From Brachionus plicatilis (Eukaryota > Rotifera > Eurotatoria > Ploima > Brachionidae), in the NCBI GenBank assembly GCA_010279815.1, contig QEOQ01000710.1:62001-126000 (forward strand): a stretch of 64,000 nucleotides of DNA. Reading direction: 5' to 3'. This document shows positions 21,638-32,949 of this stretch, piece after piece (position 1 is the first letter of the stretch; each line of letters begins with the position of its first letter). The notes under the pieces are model-generated. The model saw only the letters and a program-made list of their open reading frames with translations, had not been told where the DNA came from and searched no databases. The translations under genes were made by a program, and so were the position numbers.

Positions 21638-21860
21638 CAACGCAGTTCGGCAACATTTTTTTTTAAATCTTGTTTTAGATAAATTATTAGAAAAAATTAA
21701 AATTAATTAAAAAAATTGAAATTAATTAGTTTTTGTTCATTTCAATTTTAAGCCTAAAAGAAGTGGTTGAAAAATCTTTTTTTTTTTTTAAATTGAAAAT
21801 CTTTTTAAATCTGAAAAAAATGAATTTATTAAGCTAAAATCAATAAGTATATATAAACAT

Positions 21861-22850
21861 TTAACTCTTCTTAATCCATTCAAGAGTTAAATTCCATAAT
21901 TTAATTGCGGTTTGTTCATCAACGGCGTGTTTAACATAGCCTTCATAAGATTTGTATGCATCTTGAAAATTTTCTTTAAGCTTGGCAAAATCACAATTTT
22001 CCAAGTAAAATCCTCCTTTTCCTTCTAGTTCAGGTGCAACCGCTGCCCAAACAGTTGTACTTGCACCTTGTTCGGGAGTTTTTATGTCAGGATTTGGGTT
22101 TCCGTGCTCATCAATAATTTTCAATTGAATTTTTTCATTTTCGTTTAAATTTTCATAGACTTTTTTAAAACCAGGAGTAAAAATGCCACCAGGCATAACT
22201 GAATTAGAAAAAATGCCTTCTTTGGAGTACAATTTAGTCAAAGCAACAGAATGAAGAGAATTGGCTGTTTTTGATTGACCATAACTAAGCCAGCTGTCGT
22301 AGGCTCGATTTTTGAAATTAATATCCTCAAAGTGAATATCTGAAAAAACATGAGCTAAAGAAGAAACAGACACAACTCTGGAATTTTTTCCGCTAATTTT
22401 GGCTCCTTCTTTCAAAGCTGGCAAAAGTCCGTATGTAAGTGCAAAATGTCCGACATAGTTTGTTCCAAATTGTAATTCAAAACCATCTTTGGTGTATTTC
22501 AAAGGACAAGCCATTGCAGCAGCATTATTTATTAGAATATTAAGAGGCCTTTTTTTCTCCAAATATTTTTTGACAAATTGATTTATACTTTCGAGTGAAT
22601 CTAATTCTAAGTGTTCAGTCTCAATCAATTGATTTCCCGTACTTTTTGAAATATCTTGGGCAACTTGTTTTAGCTTGTCCATATCTCTGGCTAACATAAC
22701 AACTCTTGCTCCCGCGCTAGCAAAAGCTCTTGCCGTCTCAACTCCGATTCCAGACGAGGCTCCAGTAACTATTACTTCATATCCCTTCAAGTTGTGGCCT
22801 TCTATTACTTCAAAGGCAGTGGATTTACTATTAAATTTTGTCTGAGACAT
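21861..22850 (-). CDS. short-chain dehydrogenase/reductase, WWOX/RDH-like
   Basis: A single-exon 329-aa protein. The NAD(P)-binding TGASSGIG lies at ~30-37. NNAA (~109-112) stands where the classic NNAG is. The catalytic Ser is in VVSVSSLAH (~163) and the active-site YGQSK (~190-194) supplies Tyr and Lys. The GGIFTPG segment follows at the usual place. Such enzymes oxidise or reduce alcohol/carbonyl groups of lipids, retinoids or xenobiotics. The pattern and length fit the retinol dehydrogenase / WWOX branch, without WW domains; the substrate is unknown. There is no N-terminal membrane anchor, so it is probably cytosolic. The first ATG is used. Confidence 0.9.
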   Translation of the reverse strand: MSQTKFNSKSTAFEVIEGHNLKGYEVIVTGASSGIGVETARAFASAGARVVMLARDMDKLKQVAQDISKSTGNQLIETEHLELDSLESINQFVKKYLEKKRPLNILINNAAAMACPLKYTKDGFELQFGTNYVGHFALTYGLLPALKEGAKISGKNSRVVSVSSLAHVFSDIHFEDINFKNRAYDSWLSYGQSKTANSLHSVALTKLYSKEGIFSNSVMPGGIFTPGFKKVYENLNENEKIQLKIIDEHGNPNPDIKTPEQGASTTVWAAVAPELEGKGGFYLENCDFAKLKENFQDAYKSYEGYVKHAVDEQTAIKLWNLTLEWIKKS

Positions 22851-24037
22851 TTTTTAATTTCGTTTTTATTTTAGCTCATTTTTATTATCATTTTATACCA
22901 TAATTTTGATTACTTAAGGTATTTTTAAATTTTGATTATGATATTTACTTAGTTCAAAAAAATCAACTTTTTAATGAAATATTTCTCAGTACTTTTTTAC
23001 TTTTGGCCTAAATAATTTAGTATTAGAAATTAGAATTAATATTTACTTATTATCTTAGCAATAATTGTTTTGAAATATTACCATCTATGCAATATTACTT
23101 TATTGACCAATTTACCAAAAATCTCGTCAAAAATGAACAAGAAAATGTAAGTTCTTGTGAAAAATAGTTTTAGATTAATTTTGAACAAAATTGTCAAATT
23201 ACCAATTACCATAGCTTCAACATTTAATTATTTTATCAAAAAATATTAATGTGATATAATATATTTAAATTTAAGTTTTATATTTGAATTCAATAAATAG
23301 ATGATTTTTAAAATATTGATTATTTTTAAAATTGAAAATTTTCGGGCACGAGATAAAGATTCAATTTCAAATAAGTTTTTATTATTAATACATAAAGTTA
23401 TTCAAGCATTATTTAAATTGAAAATTTCAAAAATTTTTTTAAAGATGATAAGGTCGATTTTAATTGTTTTTTAAACTTTTTGGTTTTTACTGGAAGGTCC
23501 TTTAACTCTATCCAGTCAGACTTCTCAAGTATTACTCTAGACTTGAGGGTTTCGGATTAAAACAATACCAAAATAATATTGAAACTAAAAACTAAATTTA
23601 TAAACTAACTAATAATGTTTTTATTTATCTGTTTATCTGAAATGGAATTTCAGAATATAAAATAAAAGATATATAAAAAAAGTATAACAATAAATCTTTT
23701 ATATAAAGTACAATTTAAAACGAACTTGTACGCTTTTATTCCTTTCTTCTTCTCTCTAAATTTTGGTTCCTTTCCTAACGTTTTTTGGGAAAAGAAAACA
23801 AATAGTATATTTAATTATTATTCATTAAAATATTCTTAGTAGTAGTATAGTAGAAAATTAACACAATTTATGATTATTATTTTAAAAAATTAAAATGCGA
23901 TTTTAGACGTTAGTACCAAAAAAATATTATACCGTATTCCCTAGTTCGATTTTGCTGCACCACAAATAAAGACACATTTTTGGACCATGCACCAAACTAA
24001 ATCTCGCTCATCCTTAAACATTTTTGATTAAGAATGC
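22851..24037. other. AT-rich intergenic
   Basis: No gene, TIR or RNA candidate was seen over 1.2 kb. Confidence 0.5.
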
Positions 24038-24310
24038 GGTTTTGTGAAGTTCAGTACAAAATAACAGAACAAAGTGTAAAAAAATTGAATAATTTTTTTT
24101 TAAAAGTCTAATATTAATTCTGTGATTGAAGAATGATTCAACTTTCAAAGTTTTTTCAACTGTAAAAGTCTGTAAATGATGTGCAAAATCTCTGCAAAAT
24201 GCACCACGCTCGATTATATTGAAATTTAATTTCTGCTAAACTCTGCAAATTTAGCAGACCTGGATATTTGATGTAACTTTGAATGTTGCACTATGTTGCA
24301 TTTAGAAATG
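24038..24310. mobile_element. GG-TTTTGTGAA element, left end and core
   Basis: Starts GGTTTTGTGAAGTTCAGTAC, like the left ends at 19971, 21274, 30717 and 34126. The core 24161-24305 recurs at 45826-45966 at high identity, containing CTGCAAAATGCAC and TTGCACTATGTTGCATTT. No matching right end or TSD was found. Confidence 0.6.
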
Positions 24311-24728
24311 CAACCAGATGATAGATTAACTACATTACCAACTTCACAAAAAAGATTAGCTTCTCCTGTTGAAAGTGTAAACAAAAGAAATAGAATGACC
24401 GAGAATATTGATGAAATATTGGAAGTAGAAGATGAAATAAGACAAACAAGAAGCAAAGCAAACAACTTGCTTAAATCAACTGCACAGTCTGCAAGTCATT
24501 TAGCTACTTTAATAGCGTGGCTGCTATTAAATAAAAATCAAAAGAGCGTTGGCTTCAACTCTTTTATTCAAAAATTAAATCTTGAAAACATAAAAACTTC
24601 TCTTTAAATAATAAAACAGAAATACATATAGTGGCTGGGTAGGAGTCAGGGACTGGGGTACTTGAAGTATTACAGCTACACAAGAAGTTAAAAGAAAAAG
24701 AAGTAGACCCAAGAAAACTGCTATATAG
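24293..24728 (+). pseudogene. possible MULE transposase C-terminal remnant
   Basis: A 104-codon frame (24293-24607, …ILEVEDEIRQTRSKANN…) is charged and predicted helical, with no family I recognise. About 60 bases after its stop, 24666-24728 reads SITATQEVKRKRSRPKKTAI and stop, an AT-hook-like tail that resembles the C-terminus of the SWIM-containing MULE protein at 54.3 kb (TQAKKRRRPKKICLE). The pairing with a MULE-type end at 24038 suggests the interior of a decayed element. Confidence 0.4.
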
Positions 24729-24730
24729 TT

Positions 24731-25163
24731 ATTTCATTTTGTCTTATTAATTTTACTCAAAAATTTCTTTTTACTTTGTTTATAAATTTCTTTATTATTT
24801 TTCTCAAAATATAATTTTTTTATTTCATTTAAAAAATAAATAAATATTAAAATAAAAATTGTTACCGTTTAAGTCATTTCGTAGCTCTTATTTAGGAATT
24901 TTAGAGGCCAAAAATTATTAATAGATGAGTCCAAAGTAGTAATTATATATTCGAAAATTAACTAATTATTGAGTCCAAAATAATTATAAGCCCATTTAAA
25001 TTATTCCCATTTTTATCATAGATGAGTTTAAAGTTAGAAAAAATCTACAAAAAAAATCTAAAAAAATACAAAAAAAAAATTTCTTTTATGTCAAGTTGTT
25101 CCTAAAATTTATAGAATTATAGCTAAAAAATTTGAAATGACTAAAAAATACAAATATTTATAT
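24731..25163. other. AT-rich, nothing recognised
   Basis: No supported feature. Confidence 0.5.
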
Positions 25164-25432
25164 ACCGTCAACCAATTCAAGAACAGACTAAATAAGTACA
25201 GACGTAAGGAGAAACCTACCATGGATGAAGTCCTGAGGCTCGGTAGAATCGATACGAGGGAATGGTGACTTAAGGAATAATCAATCTTCAGTGTGATGAA
25301 GGCAGAGCTGGAAGTGACTGTGCTCTAAACACAGTGTACAAACCACAGTTACCATAAATGGGATCCTACTGTTTCTCATCTTCGCAAGTCTAGCTTGCTA
25401 GCTTGTTGAAACTTATATTATTATTATTATTT
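25164..25432 (+). mobile_element. LINE 3' end with ATT-repeat tail
   Basis: 25164-25268 encodes a typical non-LTR polyprotein C-terminus (VNQFKNRLNKYRRK… then a stop). A GC-richer 3' untranslated region follows and ends in TTATTATTATTATT near 25430. Everything upstream is missing, as expected for 5'-truncated insertion. The ATT tail is CR1-like rather than poly(A). Confidence 0.65.
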
Positions 25433-25439
25433 AATTGAA

Positions 25440-26054
25440 ATAAAAAAACAACATGTTTGTTCATTTAATTTAAAATTGTGTTAAATTTAAAGTTTTTTGG
25501 CAAATTGAAGTTCATGATAAAATGTAGATTTCAGATCAAAATTTCAAGATTTACTAATAAATGAATAACATTTATTAAACCTAATTTGTTTAATCTTTAA
25601 CTAGAATTAAATTTGTATGAATTTTTCAAAATTTAACATTGTTTCGCTGCTATATTTTTTAACAAAAATCAAATATAATTTAAGGTTTTTTTTAAGCCTT
25701 AACTTTGAAAACTCAACTTGATATTTTTTTTTAGTTGAAGGTTGAAGACTAAACTAAAAAAACCAAAAAATTTAAAATAGAAACAATTTTTAAAAAATCT
25801 TTTTTTTTTTGCTAACTAAATTTAAAATAAAACGGCTGGTGAATTTTTAGAAGGCCATCCATCATTTTTAGATTATCTTAAAACAAGTTCAATTGTTCTC
25901 TAAACAATCTGATTATTAAAAATTTTGATTCTTATTTTTCAATTTAAATAAAATTAACAAAACCTTAGTCAATTTTGATTGTGCAATTAATTTAATTCAT
26001 CTATTTTCAAAATTTAAATTAGAATAAAATTTTGGTTATTTTGTCACACTTAAA
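25440..26054. other. AT-rich flank of the DDX1 copy
   Basis: No feature recognised. Confidence 0.5.
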
Positions 26055-26913
26055 ATGAACGCTTTTGAGACAGGTAATTTAATTATTAGGATAAATGGAA
26101 AAAAGTATAATTTAATGCTTAATAAGAATTGGGTGTAATGCCAGAAATAGCCGAAGCCGTAAACAACATGGGCTAGCTGTGAGTATTTAAAAGTAAAAAA
26201 AAAAATTTTTAATTTTTTTTAAAAGACTTCCGACAGATATTCAAGGCGAGGCCATTCCATTAATATTGGGAGGCGGAGACGTTCTAATGGCTGCCGAGAC
26301 AGGTTCTGGAAAAACAGGAGCCTTTTGTCTGCCAGTAATTCAAATTGTATATGAAACTTTAAAAGACATCCAAGAACAAAAAGGACTTTCAAAAAATCTC
26401 AACAACAAACCATCTAGCATTGGTTTTAAAATGAGTGCCTTTGATCGAACACCTGCCATGGCCATTGATCCTGAGGGTTTATTATGTCAGAGTAGAGATG
26501 AAAACAAATGGCATGGATGCCGCTCGACAAAAGGAATAATTAGTAAAGGAAAATATTTTTTTGAAGCAAAAGTTGTAGATGAAGGCTTGTGTCGAGTTGG
26601 GTGGTCGACCCAAGACGCTGTACTCGATTTAGGAACCGATAAACTTGGTTTCGGCTTTGGCGGCACCGGTAAAAAATCAAATTCAAGACAATTTGACACT
26701 TATGGAGAGCCATATGGCAAGGATGATGTCGTTGGGTGCTACCTAGACTTGGATCAAATGAAAATTAAGTGGTCCAAAAATGGTCAAGACTTGGGAAATG
26801 CTTATGACATACCGGCTGTCTTAAAAAAGCAGGTTTTTTTTCCTTCAGTTTGTATGAAAAATGCGGAAATAAAATTCAACTTTGGCGAAACTGCTTTTGA
26901 TTATGAGCCAACT
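26055..26913 (+). pseudogene. DDX1: DDX1 RNA helicase, truncated copy with premature stop
   Basis: Three exons can be read: 26055-26073 (MNAFET), 26127-26178 (ELGVMPEIAEAVNNMG) and 26226-26913. They are separated by 53- and 47-bp GT-AG introns. They give the DDX1 N-terminus in order: the [13 protein letters not shown]-motif region, Walker [13 protein letters not shown], and the SPRY domain that is inserted in the helicase core in this family ([45 protein letters not shown]). Codon 23 is TAG (26174-26176) where the family has tryptophan (TGG). After a good donor (GTAAGT at 26914) no downstream exon exists: the remaining ~500 aa with the DEAD box and helicase C domain are missing. Normal DDX1 (~740 aa) acts in RNA metabolism and tRNA ligation. 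This copy looks like a segmental fragment that has begun to decay; a sequencing error at the TAG would not explain the missing 3' two thirds. Confidence 0.85.
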
Positions 26914-27914
26914 GTAAGTTCCAAACATTTTATTTAATTTTGTTTTTGATAAAAAAATAAGACAAATTTTTAAAAATTTAAATCTAAATTTTTAGTACAG
27001 TGCTGCCACGATACCTTGAATTCGTCATATTTTACGTAAATTATGGTATATACATGATATTTTACCATACTTAGCGTAAAATATGATAATCTAAAAGATG
27101 GCATTTTTCGTAAAAAACGATAATTATCGTAAATTACCCATAATTGTTGTCAAATTCAGTGAAAAAAAAAAAACAATGAAAAAATTTTTTTTTCGAATTT
27201 TTCAAAAAGTAAAAAAAATAAAATCTGATTGAATTTTTTGACGAAAATTGACGTAAACTTTAAGTCAATTTTCGTTTTAAAAAAATTTACCGAAATGATT
27301 TCGGTAAATTTTTTTAAAAAAAGCTGAAAAATGGTAAAAATTCAACAAAAAAAGAAAAATGGATTTTTTATTGGGAATTTACTATTTTATAACTATAATT
27401 TCTAATAAAAAAATTATTGACTAGATTTATATAACTGATATCATTCTTATTAATTTTTCTATATCGTATTAAAATTATAAATTAAACATATTTTTACTTA
27501 TAAAAAGCAAAAAATCAGCAGATAGATGAATTAGTCGATTTTAAGCAATTTTTTTTTGCTAGAGTTGGATGTTTCGTACAATTAGAATTTTTTTTTTCGA
27601 ATTATAACAATATTTTGAGTATTTAGAATATTATGGTATGAATTTTGATCAAAAATGTGAGTTTTGTAATCTGGGTTATCATTTAGATCTCAATAATGCT
27701 TAATTTATTACATTTATTTAATTTATTGACTCGGTTCAGATAGTCACAAAGGATAAACAAAAATTTAAAAAAAGTTAAATAAAAAATTATTTTTTTTTTA
27801 AATTTAATTAAATATTTGAAAAACTAGCATCAAACTTTAATAAATTCACATTTTTAAATTAATTATGTAATTTTATGAAAAGAAAGCTATTTTTATATTC
27901 ATCATGATCACAAT
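26914..27914. other. AT-rich, with a perfect 21-bp hairpin
   Basis: 27275-27295 and 27299-27319 are perfect inverted copies (core ATTTACCGAAA) with a 3-base loop. No DDX1 exon could be found here. Confidence 0.6.
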
Positions 27915-28037
27915 AGATATTTCCCTTATATCGCAGTTAGTTGAATTTTTATTATTAAAAGAGATGTTAAACAGCTTTTTAATTTTTTAATTTATTTCTA
28001 ATTTTATAATACTAACTGCGATATAAGGGAAATATCT
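27915..28037. mobile_element. 123-bp hairpin element
   Basis: Perfect 27-bp terminal inverted repeats (27915-27941 and 28011-28037, beginning AGATATTTCCCTTATATCGC) enclose 69 AT-rich bases. Target-site duplication unclear. Either a tiny MITE or a regulatory hairpin. Confidence 0.55.
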
Positions 28038-29332
28038 GATCATCTCTTCTTTTTGAAAGAAAACTTCACAATCTGATTCCTCTTTTTCAGATCCTGAAAA
28101 AATAAAAATTCTTGATAAATATTATTATTATCAGGTTCAACATCAACTTCCATTTTATCATCATTTTCAAAATCAATAATTTTTTTCTTTCAAAATTCTC
28201 CAAAGTAACTAAATGTGAGAACGGATAAATTTAGACTTTGGTGACATAATAATAATATTTAATGGGATTGGTTTCAATTTTTAGTTAAAATATTCAAAAA
28301 ATTGTCATTTAATTAAATTATTCAAAATTTTAATAAAATCACATGATTTTGATACTTTATTTAAATAATTGAGTGTCCAGAGAAATTAAATAAAAAAACA
28401 GCTTGTAGAAAAAAAAATTTTTTTCTAATTTTTTTTGAGTCAAAAAATAAAATTGGTTAAAATGGGTGATTTTCTATCAAATTATTATTTGGTTTAGGCT
28501 TTAAATCTCAGATATTTTAATTTTTTTTTAAATCACTATTTTGGCAATAAAATTTAAAAATTGTTCAACGAATTTGCCGAAGAAAAAAAATTTTACATTT
28601 TTTTTAGAAGGACTTTTTAAAGGGGTGAATTTTTGGGCCAATTCGGTTAATAGGGTATCACCCCATTATGACCACATTTCATCCAATTACTGCCAAAATT
28701 CACAAAATAAACCTTGAAAATAACTCATTTAACTCATATTAACCTTTGTAAAAATACAAGACCACCCCATCTGTGTGATTTTCAGGGCTAACCGGTTGAA
28801 AAAATTGGCCAATTGGGTTAACAAGATAAACCGAATTACCCCTCATCCCATTAATCCCAGCAGCTAACGGGGTGACCCAAAAATTTCGGACTAAATGGGT
28901 GATTTAATTTCGCGTTTTCTATCGTTACTGAGTCTTTAGGAAAATTATCAAAAAAATAGGTGACCCGGTTAGGCCGTCTTACTATAATTTTAAAAAAGAT
29001 TTTAACTTTATCTTTGAGTAATTGAGTCTGAAGGATCTACAACTTTTTAAAGAGTTAGTTCTTTTTACACCTGGATATAAATTTTTTTTTTAGCCCCCCT
29101 AAAAAAATTAAATTTAGGTTTTCAAAGGACGTAGTTTACGAATTTAAAATCAAAAAATAAAAATTCATAACACTTAAATTTTGAATGGCATCAAATACAT
29201 TCTGCACTATAAATAATCACAAGTTGCACTATAATATTTACATGCACTTAATTAATCAAGGCTGCACTATAAATAACATTCTTACACTATTATATTCCTT
29301 AATAAGCACTAATATAATTTTTATATTGCACC
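28038..29332. other. non-coding, foldback-rich
   Basis: 28090-28200 reads on the minus strand as acidic peptide (ENDDKMEVDVEPDNNN) next to a possible TTTTTTCAG acceptor, perhaps an exon scrap. 28618-28990 is GC-richer and contains inverted blocks around GGGGTGA…TTTTGGG, probably a decayed foldback element. 29205-29330 has several spaced TGCACTATAA units. Confidence 0.4.
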
Positions 29333-30086
29333 ATTTTTTAATGAAAAAAAAAAAGAAAAAAGTTTTACAATTTTAAAATAAAATGAATGAAATTTTTTAA
29401 AACAAACAAAAAGGAAAATCACCTAATTAAAAATATGCCGCCGAAAGAATAAAAAAAACACCAATGAGTCTACAAAGACCTTTCAATTGAGTTTGAGAAG
29501 TTAAAATAGAAATCGTCAAAGAATAAACGAACCAGTTTCGGCCTAGCCAAGAAAATGAAACAAATTCTTGGAAATATTTGATGTCAGTAGTAGCTTTCAA
29601 CTTCTATTTTTAATAAGTTGTTTTTTTTTTTAACATGATTTTTAACACCTCAAAAAAGTTCTGTAAAAAATTCCAAAACTAAGATTTATCTCAAATAATT
29701 ATTTAAATATCTTTTTTATCATTAAAATAAATTATTCCTTTAAATTATCTTAATTAAATAAATCCTAAGCGATAAAATTAAAAATCTATATTTAGTAATA
29801 GTTTTCTATTTTAAAGTAAAAATTGTTCATATTTAGTTTTGCTGAGCTTATCTTTTTTGTGAAAAACAGGCAATTTTGAAATTAATTTATGTTACTAATA
29901 TTACTTTGGAAAATAGCTTTCAAAATTTTAGATTTTTTATTAAATAAAAAAATTGTGTTTTTGAATATTGAGCTTAAGCAAAATGGCCGAGTCGGAAGCT
30001 AAACCTTCGAAAACAATGATTCGCATTTACCCTTCGTTTACGGAGATCAGACAAGATGTCGATGCTAAATCACCTCACCAGATTTT
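29333..30086 (+). pseudogene. DUF4139 gene, duplicated promoter and 5' end
   Basis: Close copy of 7970-8726. The ATG is at 29983 and about 35 codons follow (MAESEAKPSKTM…SPHQI), after which homology ends and unrelated AT-rich sequence begins. A stop follows soon, so no functional protein is expected, but the whole 5' flank is retained and could drive a truncated transcript. Confidence 0.85.
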
Positions 30087-30716
30087 CCTTAACTTCTCTT
30101 TAAGGAGGTTAATTATAAATAAATAATTTTAACACATTTTAAATGATAGAAATTTTTTCAATCACCAAAATTAAAAAATTTGTTTTCTCAAGAAATAGAG
30201 CAGTTATTACAAAGGTTTAAGGATTTCAAAAATTGACTAAGAATTCGAATTCTGGACTTAAATAAAAAATATAAGTCTTTGACTTGGACTATTGAAAAAA
30301 AAAGTCCGAACTTGGACTTTACTTGAGACTTGTGACTTTTATTCAACTTTAGTAATTTCTAACATTTTTTTAAAAAAATTTAGGCTTTAAGAGTTATGTT
30401 ATTTTTTAAAATTTTAGAAATTTATTTTTAGTTATTCAGCTATGAGAAGGCATTTAAAAAAACTATCCAGGCGACTATTTATTTTTCAGCAATAATGCTC
30501 AGGTGATTCTCTTTCATTGAATAGACGTACCATCCGATCATAAGCTTCAAATATACGACTTCAAAACTGGATTTATTTAAGTTTTTAAGTTCTGTTTCTA
30601 AATTCTCATCTGAGTGACTAATTGTCGTGTCATCAGCAAAATTTTCATACTAGGATCCTTTAACATCAAGTCATTTACAAATATGCAGAAGTGGACCTAA
30701 CCTTTTTAAATATTTT
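30087..30716. other. AT-rich, AAGTC-rich patch
   Basis: 30240-30350 is dense in AAGTC/GACTT words like those at 41967-42271 and 60250-60500. No gene. Confidence 0.45.
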
Positions 30717-31095
30717 GGTTTTGTGAATTTCAAATACAAATTGAACAAAAATATGTCATTTTTTGATAAATTAAAATTAAAGCTAATAAAATATATTTAA
30801 AAAAATACAACCACAAAGTTTTAATATATTTTTTATAGTTGTTGTAGTAGTATTTTTCTGCGACAAGTCTAACCTCTTGTAGAACAACACAAGTTATATT
30901 TGGTTAGCTTGCGGAAGCATTGCTACTGATAACAGAAATTTTTTATACTCGCTACTTACGTCTTTCGACGTCATTATTCATAGTCCCCTTGACTCGCGAG
31001 TCCTGACACGTTCCCATGGAAAGACGATCACTGTTCTAATACCAGGTTAGGTTATATATTATATATTTAAATTCATTTTATTTATTTTATATAAT
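30717..31095. mobile_element. truncated MULE-type end joined to a LINE 3' piece
   Basis: 30717-30825 (GGTTTTGTGAATTTCAAATAC…) matches the left arm of the element at 21274 but has no right arm. From about 30840 a GC-richer stretch with TTGTAGTAG words and, near 31080, ATAATAATAAT resembles the ATT-tailed LINE ends elsewhere. The boundary is approximate. Confidence 0.45.
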
Positions 31096-31284
31096 AATGA
31101 TAATAATAATAAAATTAATTCTTTAAAAATCTTAGAAAAAAAATTAAAAATTAGTTTTTCAAAAGGTTCAATAAAAAAATAACAATGTAAATAATAAAGA
31201 ATTTTATGGCATTATTTTATTTTTTTGAAGTCAAGTCAGCACTTTGACTTTAAATTTTATTTTTTTGAATATAATTGTATACAA

Positions 31285-31664
31285 TCAAGAGTTTATGTTA
31301 AATAAGAGCTTATTTAAATAAACCCTATTTTTCATTTGAGTAAAAAATATGAAAATTAAGTGGGTTGCGTCTATACCGTATTGGTTTATGCCTTGCTTCA
31401 AGCTGTTGTAGATCGCGTCGTAGTGTGATGAGGGATTGTGCACAGTCTGGACAGTTGCTATTGGAATGTAACTTGCTGCAATTGTCGATGACCTTCTTCT
31501 GGGCCCTAATGGTGCTTTCCGATAAGTCAATGGATTGCTCTACGGATATAATTAATGTATCGAGTTTCTCTATTCTATTTTCTATAAGGGACTTTGTGTT
31601 AGCAACAGTGGTCATCCGAATCTATCGTATCCTGATACTGCCGAGGATTGCAAAATTTGGTTAA
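31285..31664 (-). other. coding-like remnant beside the RT fragment
   Basis: Minus-strand frames (31325-31615 and 31285-31530) have higher GC than their surroundings and balanced residues (…LRRDLQQLEARHKPIRY…, CPDCAQS). They lie downstream of the RT remnant on the same strand and may be part of the same retroelement or another one. No family recognised. Confidence 0.35.
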
Positions 31665-31734
31665 TTAACCGGGAAATAAAAACGGATTTACACAAATTTT
31701 TTATTAAATTAAAAATATATTGTTCCCGAAAAGT

Positions 31735-32739
31735 TTAGAAGACGATGACGGCCATGTTGTCGATGTGGATCCTTCGATGTTGTGGCGTTGGGTCTAAAAG
31801 AAAAGGAAGCAGGGAAGCTGCTGCCTCATTAAAAAGCATGGAGTCAGTGGGAGCGACGACTGAGAATTCTCTTCCCGAGTCGCCATCGACTGCCCCCAAC
31901 TGGTACTCCGAGGCGTCTGTGTACCAGACACTAGATTTTCTAGGAGTCCTCCTAAACTTGAGCCTTTCTATGTTAATGATGAGGCTCATATACCACCAGT
32001 ATTCTCTCCTGGTGATAAGGGACATCCTAATAAAGGTGTTCACAATGGGGGAGACCTTGCCTGCATACCCCAAGTAGTAATTTAGGTACCCTCTCACTCT
32101 TTGGAGGGCCCTACCCTTAGGGTCGTTAGTAAGGAGGAATTCGGCCATTTCGCGCGTGAAACGCGTGGCCTCCTTATCTCTTATTATCCCTAGCCCGTCC
32201 CAATTAGCACCCAGGAATTTAATGTTTTTGACCGGGTTTAACTCGGACTTCTTTGTATTTATTACCCAGCCCGCATTCCTTAGTTTAGCCCTTAGCACAT
32301 CAAGCAGGACCTGGAAATTACGTCTGTCATGATGTGCGATGATTAGGTCATCTAAGTGACCATAAGTGTACTTGGTGTGGCGCTTAATAAAGGCCAGTAC
32401 ACAGTTTAGCAGGCTCTGCTGTATATATGGGGCAATACATAGTCCGAAGGGCATCCTGGTGAAGTGAAAGAACTTGCCCCCGTAGCCAAAAGTTGTCATG
32501 AATTGTGACTTCGGGTGCAAGTTGATGTTAAAGAAGGCCTGCTTTAAATCCAGCTTGGTATACCAGAGGTGGTTCGGCCAATTATTGTTGTTAACCACTT
32601 GGTACACCGATTTTAGCGTGAATTTCGGCGCTTCTATGACCCTTGTTAAAGCGGAAAAATCCGCTATGGGCCTCACCTTCGAGCCGGGTCTCGAGACCAG
32701 GAAGAAAGTACCGCAGTATATATTCATTATCTATTTGAC
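31735..32739 (-). pseudogene. reverse transcriptase-RNase H fragment of a retroelement
   Basis: A 330-aa frame starting just inside the junction. It has RT blocks PIADFSALTRVI, YTKLDLKQAFFNI, MPFGLCIAP and GHLDDLIIAHH; the catalytic box is HLDD where YxDD is usual. KFLGANWDG is followed by the connection region, and RNase H begins at VWYTDASEYQLGAV. It stops at IDNMAVIVF, inside RNase H. The 5' part of RT, protease and integrase are missing. It is an RNase H-bearing retroelement of the LTR, DIRS or related type; the clade needs a tree. The copy is truncated at both ends and joined at 32717-32739 to a duplicated piece of the neighbouring pseudogene. Confidence 0.8.
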
Positions 32740-32861
32740 TCTGTTTAGAATAAATTTCCATCTAATCTTCTTTCAATTTTTCTCTTTGTGTTTTAAATTT
32801 TCAACTTTTAGAGAAATATTTTTTAGTTCATTTTGAACCATAGGCGTCTGAACAATTGAAA
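32717..32861. repeat. direct repeat of 33217-33361
   Basis: About 145 bp (TATATATTCATTATCTATTTG… to …GCGTCTGAACAATTGAAA) occurs again 500 bp to the right with a few differences. The left copy touches the RT fragment, so the retroelement piece landed at, or was joined to, a duplicated segment. Confidence 0.85.
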
Positions 32862-32949
32862 AAAAGTTTAATTGACATTTATTTAAATTACTTTATTGAC
32901 ACTTAATATTACCTTTCGATTCCTCAAATCTAGTTAAATTAATTGCTTC

